Assembly: GCA_023701125.1 (NCBI GenBank)
Contig: JAMPXO010000014.1
Coordinates: 1-60,375 of the forward strand
Source of the DNA: Vicinamibacteria bacterium
GTDB taxonomy: Bacteria > Acidobacteriota > Vicinamibacteria > Fen-336
Direction of reading: 5' to 3'
DNA: 60,375 nucleotides
The notes under the pieces were generated by a model. The model was not told the DNA's origin, made no database searches, and saw only the letters and a list, made by a program, of their open reading frames with translations. The position numbers and the translations under genes are program-made. This document shows, piece after piece, positions 26,344 to 34,087 of the stretch (positions are counted from its first letter, which is position 1; each line of letters begins with the position of its first letter).

Positions 26344-26795
26344 GGGGGCCACACGAGCCGCCAGTCGGGACCGCGCAAGTACAGGCCGACGAGCGTCAGT
26401 GCCAGGATGCCGAGCGCGGTCAGGAGCACGACCAGCCCGAGCGGGCGCTGCTCGCGCTGCAGCCACGCGGCGTGCTCGACGGGTTTCCAGGGCAGGAAGG
26501 GCAGTGCGACGAGCAGCCCGAACAACACGACGACGAGCGACGCGAACAGCGTGTCGTGGCTGACCAGCTCCTGGATCCAGAGCAGGAACCACGCCGACTT
26601 GGCGGGGTTGGGAGCGTGGGCCGGGTCGGCGGGCGCCTCCAGCGGGGCCGGGAAGAAGGCCGCGGCGACGGCCAGCGCGAGGACGGCGGCGACGAAGGTC
26701 CGCCCCACGGGCCGCAGGAAGTGGGGCGACGAGTCGACGTGGCGCCCGCGACTCGGGGCGGCCGGGCGATCGGCGGTCGCGGGCTCGGGTGTCAT
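26340..26795 (-). CDS. Cytochrome b C-terminal (subunit IV-like) protein
   Basis: This 151-residue membrane protein has three helices (about 32-50, 83-102 and 120-140). The segment PADPAHAPNPAKSAWFLLWI, then QELV, corresponds to the Qo-site region in which most cytochrome bc complexes have PEWY; here it reads SAWF. Helix 2 (LVVVLFGLLVALPFLPW) and helix 3 (LVVLLTALGILALTLVGLYLRG) match the family. It forms the second half of a split cytochrome b and starts five bases after the N-terminal half ends. Its own stop overlaps the tetrahaem gene start. Confidence 0.88.
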   Translation of the reverse strand: MTPEPATADRPAAPSRGRHVDSSPHFLRPVGRTFVAAVLALAVAAAFFPAPLEAPADPAHAPNPAKSAWFLLWIQELVSHDTLFASLVVVLFGLLVALPFLPWKPVEHAAWLQREQRPLGLVVLLTALGILALTLVGLYLRGPDWRLVWPP

Positions 26796-26799
26796 CTCG

Positions 26800-27420
26800 T
26801 CACAGCCACGGCAGCAGCCCGCGCTGCCGCCGGATCACGAAGAAGTGGAGCATGGTCAGCGCCAGCACCGCCATCGGCACGAGCGCCACGTGCAGCGCGT
26901 AGAAGCGCAGCAGCGTCAGCGGGCCGCCGACCTGGTCGGGAACCAGCAGCGCCCGCGCGCTTTCGCCCAGCGGCATCTGCCGCAGCAGCTCCATCCCGGT
27001 CTGGGTGGCCCAGAACGCGAGCTGGTCGAACGGCAGCAGGTAGCCGGTGTAGGCCTCGAACACGCACAGTGCGAGCAGCGTGCAGCCGACCAGCCAGTTG
27101 AGCTTGCGCGGGCGCAGGAAGGCGCCGGTCAGGATCACCCGCAGCGTGTGCAGCGCGAGCAGCACCAGCAGCGCGTGCGAGGCGAAGCGGTGCAGGCTGC
27201 GCAGGAAGGCGCCGCCGGGCACCTCCTGCTCGAGGAACACGATCGAGGCGTACGCGGTGCCCGGCGCGGGCGAGTAGTAGAAGAGCAGCAGCAGGCCGGT
27301 CGTCGCCAGCACCAGGAACGACGTGAAGGCGAGGCCGCCGAGGCAGAACGTGTAGGTGAGGCTCAGGTCCGCCTCGCGGACCCGGCGCGGGAACAGGTGC
27401 CGGACCAGGTCGCCGATCAT
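26800..27420 (-). CDS. Cytochrome b N-terminal (b6-like) protein
   Basis: The protein has 206 residues from ATG 27420, overlapping the Rieske stop (ATGA). Four membrane helices carry two pairs of haem-ligand His: SLHRFASHALLVLLALHTLR (H-x13-H) and ALHVALVPMAVLALTMLHFF (H-x14-H). The second spacing is that of b6f- and Firmicutes-type proteins. GYLLPFDQLAFWATQTG matches the family GYLLPWDQLAYWA block, with Trp to Phe. It should carry two b haems and take electrons from a quinol. With the Rieske and C-terminal subunits it forms a complete quinol-oxidising core. Confidence 0.93.
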   Translation of the reverse strand: MIGDLVRHLFPRRVREADLSLTYTFCLGGLAFTSFLVLATTGLLLLFYYSPAPGTAYASIVFLEQEVPGGAFLRSLHRFASHALLVLLALHTLRVILTGAFLRPRKLNWLVGCTLLALCVFEAYTGYLLPFDQLAFWATQTGMELLRQMPLGESARALLVPDQVGGPLTLLRFYALHVALVPMAVLALTMLHFFVIRRQRGLLPWL

Positions 27421-27830
27421 GCGCGCGCCCCCGGTTCGCGCAGCACGCGCACCTGGCCGCCTTCGACCCGCGCCTCGAGCGCCCGCAGGGAAGACGGCGC
27501 GGGACCGGACAGCACGCGACCGCGCCGGTCGAAGCGGCTGCCGTGGCAGGGGCAGGCGAAGCCCGCCCGGGTGCCGACCACGGCGCAGCCGAGGTGGGTG
27601 CAGGTGAGGTCGATCGCGCTGACCTCGTCGCGGGTGCGCAGGATCGCGCAGCGGTGCTGCGGCAGCACCAGCGCCCCGCCGACGGGCACGTCGGCCAGCG
27701 GCACGCGGACGAGCGTCTCCGCCGCCCCGCGCGAGCGCGGCGACAGGTAGCGCCACACGGCGAAGCCCCCCAGCAGGGAGGCGATCAGCGTGCGGAGGGC
27801 GGCTCGGCGCGTCGCAGCAGGTTCTGCCAT
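27417..27830 (-). CDS. Rieske iron-sulphur protein
   Basis: The protein has 137 residues from ATG 27830 (MAEPAATRRAALRTLIASLL). TRRAALR plus the helix forms a Tat-like signal-anchor, as usual for Rieske subunits. The [2Fe-2S] cluster ligands are in DLTCTHLGCAV and FACPCHGSRFD, with the usual disulphide cysteines. The stretch AETLVRVPLADVPVGGALVL opens the soluble domain. It is shorter than mitochondrial versions but normal for b6f-like bacterial ones. It overlaps the octahaem gene by 46 bases and leads straight into the cytochrome b gene. Confidence 0.93.
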   Translation of the reverse strand: MAEPAATRRAALRTLIASLLGGFAVWRYLSPRSRGAAETLVRVPLADVPVGGALVLPQHRCAILRTRDEVSAIDLTCTHLGCAVVGTRAGFACPCHGSRFDRRGRVLSGPAPSSLRALEARVEGGQVRVLREPGARA

Positions 27831-28954
27831 TGCCTCAGGGACTCGCGGACGTAGGTGTCCGTCTTGCGGTTCATCGCGGCGTGGCGCGGGCCGGGCAGGA
27901 ACGCGCCGCCGCGCACGGTCTGGCCCGCGCGGTTCCAGAACGAGCGCAGCGCCAGGCCGTCGAGGTCGGGGCGCAGGACGCGGTCGGCGTCCGCCTCCAG
28001 CACGAAGCGCCGCGGCTGGTCGTGGCAGCCGCCGCAGGCGACGCTGCCGCGGCGCACGGTGTGGGGCTCGAACGGCGCCCACTCGGCGGCCAGCAGCCGG
28101 TTCTCCCAGCCGCGCGCGGGGTCGGTCGCGAACAGCACGAGCTTCGGTCGAATCGGCGCGACGAGGCCGTCGGCGTCGAGGCCCAGCGGCGGCGCGTCCT
28201 GCCGCTTGTGGACCGCGCTCTTGCGCCAGTCGCCCTGCTGCGGCAGCACCGAGAACGCCTCGCGCTGCTCCGGGGTCTGCGGCCTGACCAGGAACGTGCC
28301 GTACTCCTGCGCCGCCCAGGCGGCATGGCAGGCGGAGCAGCGCATTTTCTCGAGGTGGGCGCCGATCGCGTGCTCGGGCACGTCGGGCCGCGGCGCCCTG
28401 TGGCAGTCGCGGCAGGTACGGGTGCTCTTCGCGGCGTCGTGGCCGTGCGCGCCCATGCGGTGGCAGTCGGCGCACGTCATGCCGCGCTCCTGGTGCACGT
28501 CCGGCAGCATCGACAGGTAGTGCTCGCCCGACTCGCCCTTCGGTCCGCGCTGGTAGCGTGGGTGGTCTTCTCGAGGAGCACGGCCGTGGTAGGCGGCGCC
28601 GACGGAGTCCTCGCGGTGGCAGCGCAGGCAGGCTTCGTCGCGCGGGCGGCCGACGGGATGCGTTGCCGCACCGTGGCAGTCGGAGCACGAGGTGACGTGG
28701 CAGCCCGCGCACGACTGGGTGAAGAAGCGCTCGCCTTCCACGGGCCCGAAGGCGCGGTGGGTAAACGCGCGCTCGTCCGCGCGGGTCGCCATCGGCCCCG
28801 TCAGCGCGGCTGCGGCCGAGGCGTGGCACGTCAGGCAGGCCGTCGAGACGGACGCAGGCGCTGCCGCCACCGCCGCAGCCGGCGGCGGTGCGGAGCAGAG
28901 CGCCAGCGCCAGCGCGCTAGCGCAGGCGAGCCAGAGCGCGGCGATGCGTCGCAT
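27785..28954 (-). CDS. Octahaem cytochrome c
   Basis: This 389-residue exported protein has a signal peptide at about 1-27. I count eight CxxCH motifs: CLTCH, CAGCH, CSDCH, CLRCH, CADCH, CRDCH, CSACH and CGGCH. Additional His-rich stretches (PDVHQERGMTC, GAHGHDAAKS) could supply the second axial ligands. After the seventh haem a 130-residue region without haems (VLPQQGDWRKSAVHKRQDA) separates the last one. It has no C-terminal anchor. It overlaps both neighbours, so it belongs to the same message as the dodecahaem and Rieske genes. It most likely moves electrons between the inner-membrane complex and the outer cytochromes. Confidence 0.9.
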   Translation of the reverse strand: MRRIAALWLACASALALALCSAPPPAAAVAAAPASVSTACLTCHASAAAALTGPMATRADERAFTHRAFGPVEGERFFTQSCAGCHVTSCSDCHGAATHPVGRPRDEACLRCHREDSVGAAYHGRAPREDHPRYQRGPKGESGEHYLSMLPDVHQERGMTCADCHRMGAHGHDAAKSTRTCRDCHRAPRPDVPEHAIGAHLEKMRCSACHAAWAAQEYGTFLVRPQTPEQREAFSVLPQQGDWRKSAVHKRQDAPPLGLDADGLVAPIRPKLVLFATDPARGWENRLLAAEWAPFEPHTVRRGSVACGGCHDQPRRFVLEADADRVLRPDLDGLALRSFWNRAGQTVRGGAFLPGPRHAAMNRKTDTYVRESLRQWQNLLRRAEPPSAR

Positions 28955-30800
28955 CGTCCAGGTCCTCGAATCGGAGCGGCTTGCGGTACACGGGATCGTC
29001 CGCCCGCGAGTGGCAGGGCAGGCAGAGGTTCACGGACAGCACGGCGCGCACCTCGTCGTGGTCGAGCGGGCGCGCGCCCTCGCGGGTGATCGCCGCGTGC
29101 GACACGACGCGGCCCTGCTCCATCGCCAGGAAGCCGTCGAGCGGCTTCTTCGGGTTCTTCTCGCACAGCAGCGTGCCGCGCACGGCACCGTCCTCGATCA
29201 CGTGCTGGCCGAAGCCGAAGAACTGCGGGTTGCCGTGGCACTCGACGCAGCCGATCGCCTTCGTGCCCGTGTTGTGGCCGAAGAAGGCGGCGAAGCGGAG
29301 CTGCGGCTTGCCCTTGTAGCGCAGCACCTGATCGTCCAGGGAGACAGTGCCGTCGGCTTCGATGGCGGTGACGAAGGTCTGGCAACCCGGGGTCACGGGC
29401 GCGATCCGGCCGCTGCGGTCGAGGGCCAGCGGGAATGGGTAGAGCGAGCGCACGTCTTCGGTCTCGCTGAAGAAGCCGACCGTGTCCTGGTTGTTGACGA
29501 AATCGAAGCCGGTGCCGCGCTTGTCGTAGGTCGTGTGACAGCCGTAGCACTGGACGACGCTGCGCGAGTGGCAGGCCGCGCAGGTCAACCGCTCGTGGCC
29601 GGCCAGGTGGTGCTCCGGGCTGCCGGTGACGACGGGGCTCACCAGCCGCCGGCCGGTGCGCTTGGTGAACAGCACGACCTCGCCGTCGCGCAGGACCACG
29701 TTCGAGAACGGCCGCCCGCGAGAAGTGAGCGCGGCGCGGTCGCCGACGCTGATCCGCACCGCGTACTGCTTCGACTCGACGACCGGCGGATCGCTCTCGC
29801 GGGCGACCTCGGCGAAGCGCGGCCGCTGCGTGCCGTCGCCGTGGCAGTCCTCGCAGCGGACCTCGAGTTGTGCGGCCATGTCGGGCGCCAGGTAGCCGTC
29901 GCCCATCACCTCGCGCGCGGTGTGGCAGTCGATGCACTCCATGCCCGCCGCGAAGTGCACGTCGGGGGCGATGTGGCTGAACGAGCGATCGTCGCTGCCG
30001 GGAATCGGGCCGGGTCCGCCGCCCTTCGTGGGCACCAGCCCGTTGTTGCCGTCCATCAGGCCCTGGTAGGAGAGCGCGTGGCGGCCGCTGCGCTGGTGGC
30101 AGGCGAGGCAGGCCTCCATCGGCGGCAGGCCCCGCATCTCGTGGCTGGCGCTGAACGGGCTCTTGCCCTGCATCGTCGGGTCGCCGCCGCGATAGGTCGC
30201 GCCCTCCGAGTACGGGAAGTGGCAGGCCGCGCAGCCCGCAGGATGCCCGGCGCCGTCCATGGCGTCGTTCTGGCGGGCGACGTGGCAGCGTGCGCAGAAC
30301 TTCCGGTACAGCTCGCCGGAGAGGTTGTCGAGCTGGCCCACGCTGCGGTGCTCGATCGGGCCCCCGCGCGGATCGAAGCTCTTGCCGGCGACGGAGGCGA
30401 AATCGACGCCCGGCGCCTCGCCTTCCCACGTGGCCTGGATCTGGCGGATCATGCCGGCGTTCGTGTACATCGGGCTGCTCCGCACCCGCTCCACCTGGTG
30501 CCGGTGGCAGCCGCCGCAGCCCTTCTCCCAGCGGCCGGCGAAGGACGGGTTGGAGAGGCCGTAGATGCCGCGATGGGCGGCGTCCTTCGTCGCGGCCACC
30601 GGGTCGCCCCCGTGGCACGACACGCAGCCGGAGTGGGTCGCCGAGGCGTGCTCGAGGCCCCGGTGGCAGGAGAGGCAGGCCTCTTGGCTGGCGCCACCGT
30701 CGCCCGACGTGGGCGGCGCCGCACAGGCCGTGGCCAGAAGCGCCACCAGGCTGGCTGCACACCGAAGTCGCCGCGCTGTGTTCACCACGTTGGAAAACAC
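28917..30800 (-). CDS. Dodecahaem cytochrome c, probable lipoprotein
   Basis: The 627-residue protein starts at GTG 30800. The leader (SLVALLATACAAPP) has a lipobox with Cys near residue 26. I count twelve CxxCH motifs: CLSCH, CVSCH, CGGCH, CARCH, CAACH, CLACH, CIDCH, CEDCH, CAACH, CYGCH, CVECH and CLPCH. A segment without haems in the second half (ESKQYAVRISVGDRAALTSR) looks like a beta domain. GMECIDCHTAREVMGDGY and MYTNAGMIRQIQ blocks recall cytochromes of metal-reducing bacteria. It begins 42 bases after the porin gene, so porin and cytochrome may form an outer-membrane conduit. Exact location (inner or outer leaflet) cannot be told. Confidence 0.88.
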   Translation of the reverse strand: MFSNVVNTARRLRCAASLVALLATACAAPPTSGDGGASQEACLSCHRGLEHASATHSGCVSCHGGDPVAATKDAAHRGIYGLSNPSFAGRWEKGCGGCHRHQVERVRSSPMYTNAGMIRQIQATWEGEAPGVDFASVAGKSFDPRGGPIEHRSVGQLDNLSGELYRKFCARCHVARQNDAMDGAGHPAGCAACHFPYSEGATYRGGDPTMQGKSPFSASHEMRGLPPMEACLACHQRSGRHALSYQGLMDGNNGLVPTKGGGPGPIPGSDDRSFSHIAPDVHFAAGMECIDCHTAREVMGDGYLAPDMAAQLEVRCEDCHGDGTQRPRFAEVARESDPPVVESKQYAVRISVGDRAALTSRGRPFSNVVLRDGEVVLFTKRTGRRLVSPVVTGSPEHHLAGHERLTCAACHSRSVVQCYGCHTTYDKRGTGFDFVNNQDTVGFFSETEDVRSLYPFPLALDRSGRIAPVTPGCQTFVTAIEADGTVSLDDQVLRYKGKPQLRFAAFFGHNTGTKAIGCVECHGNPQFFGFGQHVIEDGAVRGTLLCEKNPKKPLDGFLAMEQGRVVSHAAITREGARPLDHDEVRAVLSVNLCLPCHSRADDPVYRKPLRFEDLDDATHRRALARLR

Positions 30801-30842
30801 AGCAGGAGCGGTGCCAACGTCGGCGAAACCGTTGCGGGGACG

Positions 30843-31994
30843 TCAGAACGTGACGCTCGCCCGCAGCGTTGCCACGAGCGTATCCCGGCCGGCGCCGCCC
30901 GCGGGCGCGGCGATGAATTGCAGGTCCGGCTTCAGCCTCACGCGCGGGTGGAGTTGCAGACCGTAGAAGGCCTCGATGACGTGCTCGTGACGCCCGATCG
31001 AGCCCAGGCGGACGGTACTGACCAACAGGCCCGCGACGTCGTCCGGGCGGCCGGGGAGCAGGCCCGTCGCGGCCAGTCCCAGCGCCAGGTGCCGATCGAC
31101 GGCGGCGACCTCGCCGTCCGCGGTGCCCAGTTGCGCGAACAGCCCGAGCGTGCCGGAGCGACCCGCGTGCAGCCGCAGCAACTCCTGATCGAGTACGGCA
31201 TGGAAGCCGGAGGTGCCCGTGCGTGAGGTCTCGCCTGGACCGGCGAAGCGACCCGTGTGTCGCCAGGCGCCGACGGCCAGGCGCGTCGTGCGGCCCGCCC
31301 AGCGGAAGCGCGTCCGAGCCTCGCCGATCAGGAAGAGCGCATCGGGAGCGCCCCAGAGCGTGCCGGGGCCGCGGTTGCCCGTGCGGCCGTGGCAGCCCAC
31401 TTGGGTGGCGCCATCGTAGAGCCCGGCGCCCAACTCCAGCCAGCGGCCGGGCCGCACGACGGCGTTCACGCTGGCCGCGGGATCGGGATAGGAGGGGAAG
31501 CCCTGGATCGTGGGGCTGAAGCCGGCGGCGGAGTTGAGGAACTCCGCCCCGTACTCGACGACGGCAAACTCCTCGTTGGCATCGACCTTGCCGAGCTTGA
31601 GGCGCACGCGGTCGCCCCACAGCGTCTGCTCGAGCCAGACGACCGAAACCTGGCGGAACGGCTCGGCGTCGACGTTATCGAACCCGTGCACGTCCCCGAC
31701 CAGGTCGCCCCCGTGGCGCCCGCCGTGGGCCTGTAGCGCCAGGTGCCAGTGTCCGCCCCGCCAGCCGAGCAGGCGTTCGGTGTCGATGTCGAGTGCCGCG
31801 GCCAGCGGCTGGCGGAAGGCGGAGCCACGACGAAGTCCGCCCGCGACGACGCTGGAGTGGTCGACCTGCAGCGTCAGCCCGAACTCGAGGCCGCGCCGGG
31901 CCAGCGCCGACCGGAGGCCGTCGGCTTCCTCTCCGGTGGCTGCGGTTGCGGCCAGCACGCCCAGCGCGACCGCGGCAAGCTCTGCAGTTCGCAT
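30843..31994 (-). CDS. OprB-family carbohydrate-type porin
   Basis: This 383-residue outer-membrane barrel has a signal peptide (about 1-20, ending ATG-EE). OprB-type marks are LEFGLTLQVDHSSVVAGGLR, LWGDRVRLKLGKVDANEEFA, then NSAAGFSPTIQGFPSYPDP, WLELGAGLYDGA and a barrel ending in Phe (ATLRASVTF). The family lets sugars or other small solutes through; here it leads a cytochrome operon, so it may serve as the barrel of an electron conduit or as an iron-responsive pore. A Fur-box-like palindrome lies 15 bases upstream of the start. Confidence 0.88.
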   Translation of the reverse strand: MRTAELAAVALGVLAATAATGEEADGLRSALARRGLEFGLTLQVDHSSVVAGGLRRGSAFRQPLAAALDIDTERLLGWRGGHWHLALQAHGGRHGGDLVGDVHGFDNVDAEPFRQVSVVWLEQTLWGDRVRLKLGKVDANEEFAVVEYGAEFLNSAAGFSPTIQGFPSYPDPAASVNAVVRPGRWLELGAGLYDGATQVGCHGRTGNRGPGTLWGAPDALFLIGEARTRFRWAGRTTRLAVGAWRHTGRFAGPGETSRTGTSGFHAVLDQELLRLHAGRSGTLGLFAQLGTADGEVAAVDRHLALGLAATGLLPGRPDDVAGLLVSTVRLGSIGRHEHVIEAFYGLQLHPRVRLKPDLQFIAAPAGGAGRDTLVATLRASVTF

Positions 31995-32006
31995 GAAGGC
32001 CTCGCA

Positions 32007-32027
32007 AGATGAAAACGACTTTCATTT
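32007..32027 (-). promoter_or_regulatory. Fur-box-like palindrome before the porin/cytochrome operon
   Basis: The core ATGAAAGTCGTTTTCAT at 32025-32009 on the minus strand is an inverted repeat of ATGAAA around five bases and continues with flanking A and T (AAATGAAAGTCGTTTTCATC). It closely resembles Fur sites of the TGAAAATCATTTTCA type. It ends 15 bases before the ATG at 31994, so a bound repressor would block transcription or translation start. A TTGCTT about 14 bases upstream could be the -35. Confidence 0.6.
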
Positions 32028-32223
32028 GCAGCTCTAAGCAACTCCAGGGCCAGCGCCACGACGGGTCTGGTGGGTGGCGTAAGTCATTGTGTGAGTGCTT
32101 GTTATTCTGACTTTGGGAGGTGCCGGGGGCGGGCCTGAGGGCGGCAGTTCTTGCGACCCACGGAGAGCGCTGCACAACTCGCGCGGGGCGAGTTCGACTC
32201 CGGCGCCCAGACCTGAAGACGAA

Positions 32224-32314
32224 GTTGCGGCGCCCGCCGGATCAAGGGACGACCGGTGGGCGCCGCTTTCCGGGCCGGCGGGCCAGGGCCGAATTCACTT
32301 CGGCCCTGGAACCC
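32224..32314. terminator. Two strong hairpins after the pentahaem gene
   Basis: The nearer hairpin is CCAGGGCCGAA, loop TTCAC, TTCGGCCCTGG (32283-32309), an 11-bp perfect stem beginning eight bases after the TAA. The farther one has GCGGCGCCC/GGGCGCCGC arms (32227-32235 and 32258-32266). There is no U-tract. The right flank GGAACCC is the same as in the 84-bp repeats, so it could be a very divergent member of that family serving as a terminator. Confidence 0.45.
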
Positions 32315-32316
32315 GC

Positions 32317-33657
32317 TTAGAGGCCGCTGGTGTCGACCTTGACCGTGCGCTTCTCCTGGCGCCAGAGGACCGCGTCGTCGTCCGGGGTTCCGTACGGCTG
32401 GTACCAGAGCTGGATGTCCAGTTCGAGTTGATCGGTCGAGTACTTGCGGACGGTTTCGCCGTCCTCGTTTTCCGTCTCCTCGACGGGGAAGCGGATCTCC
32501 CAGTTCTGGGTGACCGTGCGCCGCGGCGGCAGGCTGGTGTCGACCAGCAGGCCGCTCTTCTCGTACGGGCCGCGGCCCATGCGATCGCCACGACCGAGTT
32601 GCTGCGGGACCGGCATGAAGATCCGTTCCTGCTCGAAGACCGTCTTCCCGGCGACGTCTTTCGCGATGACCGACAGAACCAGTCGGTTGGGAGTCGGTCA
32701 ACCATCGGGCAGGCCGTGGCCCGCCTTGTTGTGCAGCTCGACCTTGACGGTCGCCATCGGCCGGAAGGTCTGGTTGTCGCGCCAGACGTAGGCACGGGCC
32801 TCGACGTGCATGTCGAGGGCGGCCTTCGCCATCACTTCCGAGCGGAAGCTCTGCATGTCGTGGCCGAGGCCGGAATCGCGCATGTGGCACTGCTGGCAGG
32901 TCTTGTCGCCGCCGTCGGGGATGTAGGCGAACAGGTAGCTGCCGTAGCCGGTCGCGCACTGGGTCGGGTTGTGGAGTTCGAGGTTGGGGCCCAGGCCGTG
33001 GCACTGGCCGCACAGGATCGACTCGCCCATCACGGGGCTCTTCGCCACGCGCGGGAACTTCGGGTCGGGGTGCTCGCCCTCGGCGCTGCCGCCGTAGACG
33101 GTGCCGGGCTGTGGCGACCCGTCCGTCCACTTGTGGATGATCGCGTTGCGGTTGTGGCAGACGAGGCAGTTGATGTTGAGCGACTTCAGCGTCTTCGCCG
33201 CCTTGTCGGTGGCGGCCTCGTCGCCCTCCTCGGCCGCCGCCTGCCAGGCGTCGATGGTGCTCAGGATCTCCTGGGCGACCCCGTCGGCGGCCTCGACGAG
33301 CTGCGGCAGGTGGCATTTCGTGCAGCCCTGCAGGTGCTCGACGCGGACGTCTTTCTGGGACTTGACCCCGGAGTGCTCCCACTTCAGCAGGCCGTTCATC
33401 ACGGCCGTCTTGAACGTCGCGGCCGTGCGGCCGGTGCCGAAGATCGGGCGCGAGTGGGCCGAGCGCTCCCACTGCTCGTGGGCCTCCTGGTGGCACTCCA
33501 CGCAGGAGCTGGAGTCGTAGCGCGCCGCCAGCTCGGCGATCGTGCGCGCCTTGCCAGGCGGTGGCGCGCCTTTGGGCGGTGCCGCCGCGGCGGGCGGCGC
33601 CACCCACGCCAGGACGAGCACTGTGCCGCCCGCCAGGCGGAAAAGACGTTGGATCAT
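32317..33657 (-). CDS. Pentahaem cytochrome c (ExtK-like) with in-frame TGA, selenoprotein candidate
   Basis: The gene starts at ATG 33657, after GGAGAGGAGGTCGCG. A signal peptide covers about 1-25. Haem motifs are CVECH, CTKCH, CLVCH, CGQCH and CQQCH. At codon 320 (32700-32698) the frame meets TGA within HNKAGHGLPDG-TGA-PTPNRLVLSV, then stays open for 126 more codons in the same frame to TAA 32317. The later part is plainly coding (MPVPQQLGRGDRMGRGPYEK, ELDIQLWYQPYG). Read as selenocysteine, the protein has 446 residues. A perfect hairpin starts at the TGA. In related cytochromes I expect Cys or Sec after PDG. It ends an ExtHIJ-like gene set. The alternative is a recent nonsense mutation that leaves a 319-residue protein with all five haems. 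Confidence 0.8.
32667..32700 (-). promoter_or_regulatory. SECIS-like hairpin starting at the in-frame TGA
   Basis: The 34 bases from the TGA form TGACCGAC, an 18-base loop, then GTCGGTCA, a perfect 8-bp stem that includes the TGA itself. Inside the loop AACC-GACT-GGTT makes a second 4-bp stem with a tetraloop starting with G. Bacterial selenocysteine insertion elements lie immediately 3' of UGA and need a short apical loop with an early G, as in E. coli fdhF. The apical loop here is somewhat closer to the UGA (13 bases) than in fdhF. Confidence 0.6.
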
Positions 33658-33685
33658 CGCGACCTCCTCTCCGAACCCGCGGGCT

Positions 33686-34003
33686 TCAACAGCCAGCGGG
33701 AACGCTGGCGCCCTTCTGGATCGCGATCTTGTCGCCGACCTTCAGCGTGGAGGCCTTCTTGGAGTTGAATTTGACGGTGGTCGCCGTGACGTCGACCAGT
33801 TTGCCAACCCCGCCCTCGAACTTGACGCCCGAGCCCTTCTTGACCCAGGCGGGCTTCTCGCCCTCGACCGTGACCTCGACGGCGATGCCGTCGATCGCGG
33901 AGATCGTGCCGTTCAGCACGTTCTTGGCCGGCTCGTCCGCGGCAAACGACGGAGCGGCAAACAGGGCGACCAGGGCGAGCGCGGCGAACATCTTCTTCAG
34001 CAT
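33686..34003 (-). CDS. Small secreted beta-rich protein (ExtJ position)
   Basis: The protein has 105 residues from ATG 34003 (MLKKMFAALALVALFAAPSF), with a signal peptide cut after SFA-AD. The mature part looks like a small beta barrel: NGTISAIDGIAVEVTVEG, KGSGVKFEGGVGKLVDVTAT, TLKVGDKIAIQKG. It ends in Cys. AAAGGAAG precedes the start. It lies 84 bases after the barrel gene and 28 before the pentahaem gene. A role in assembling or bridging the conduit is inference from position; I do not recognise a defined family. Confidence 0.8.
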   Translation of the reverse strand: MLKKMFAALALVALFAAPSFAADEPAKNVLNGTISAIDGIAVEVTVEGEKPAWVKKGSGVKFEGGVGKLVDVTATTVKFNSKKASTLKVGDKIAIQKGASVPAGC

Positions 34004-34087
34004 GTGAACTTCCTTTTCGTCGCGAGGCGGATCACCGATGGCCGGCGAAGGGGGCGACCTCGCGACGCTCCCCCCGCCGGACCGAGT

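Larger units (their letters stand above)
31995..32316. other. 322-bp gap between the pentahaem gene and the porin operon
   Basis: There is no coding sequence here. It holds the Fur-box-like palindrome (32007-32027), an A+T-richer patch at 32080-32120 that may include promoter elements for the porin operon, and a pair of strong hairpins at 32224-32314 just after the pentahaem stop. Confidence 0.6.

Noticed and set aside
32317-32616. Separate small gene starting at ATG 32616 after the pentahaem stop
   Set aside because: The frame is the same as the pentahaem gene, the protein-like sequence begins well before this ATG right at the TGA, and no ribosome-binding site precedes it. A single gene with recoding (or a nonsense mutation) fits better.
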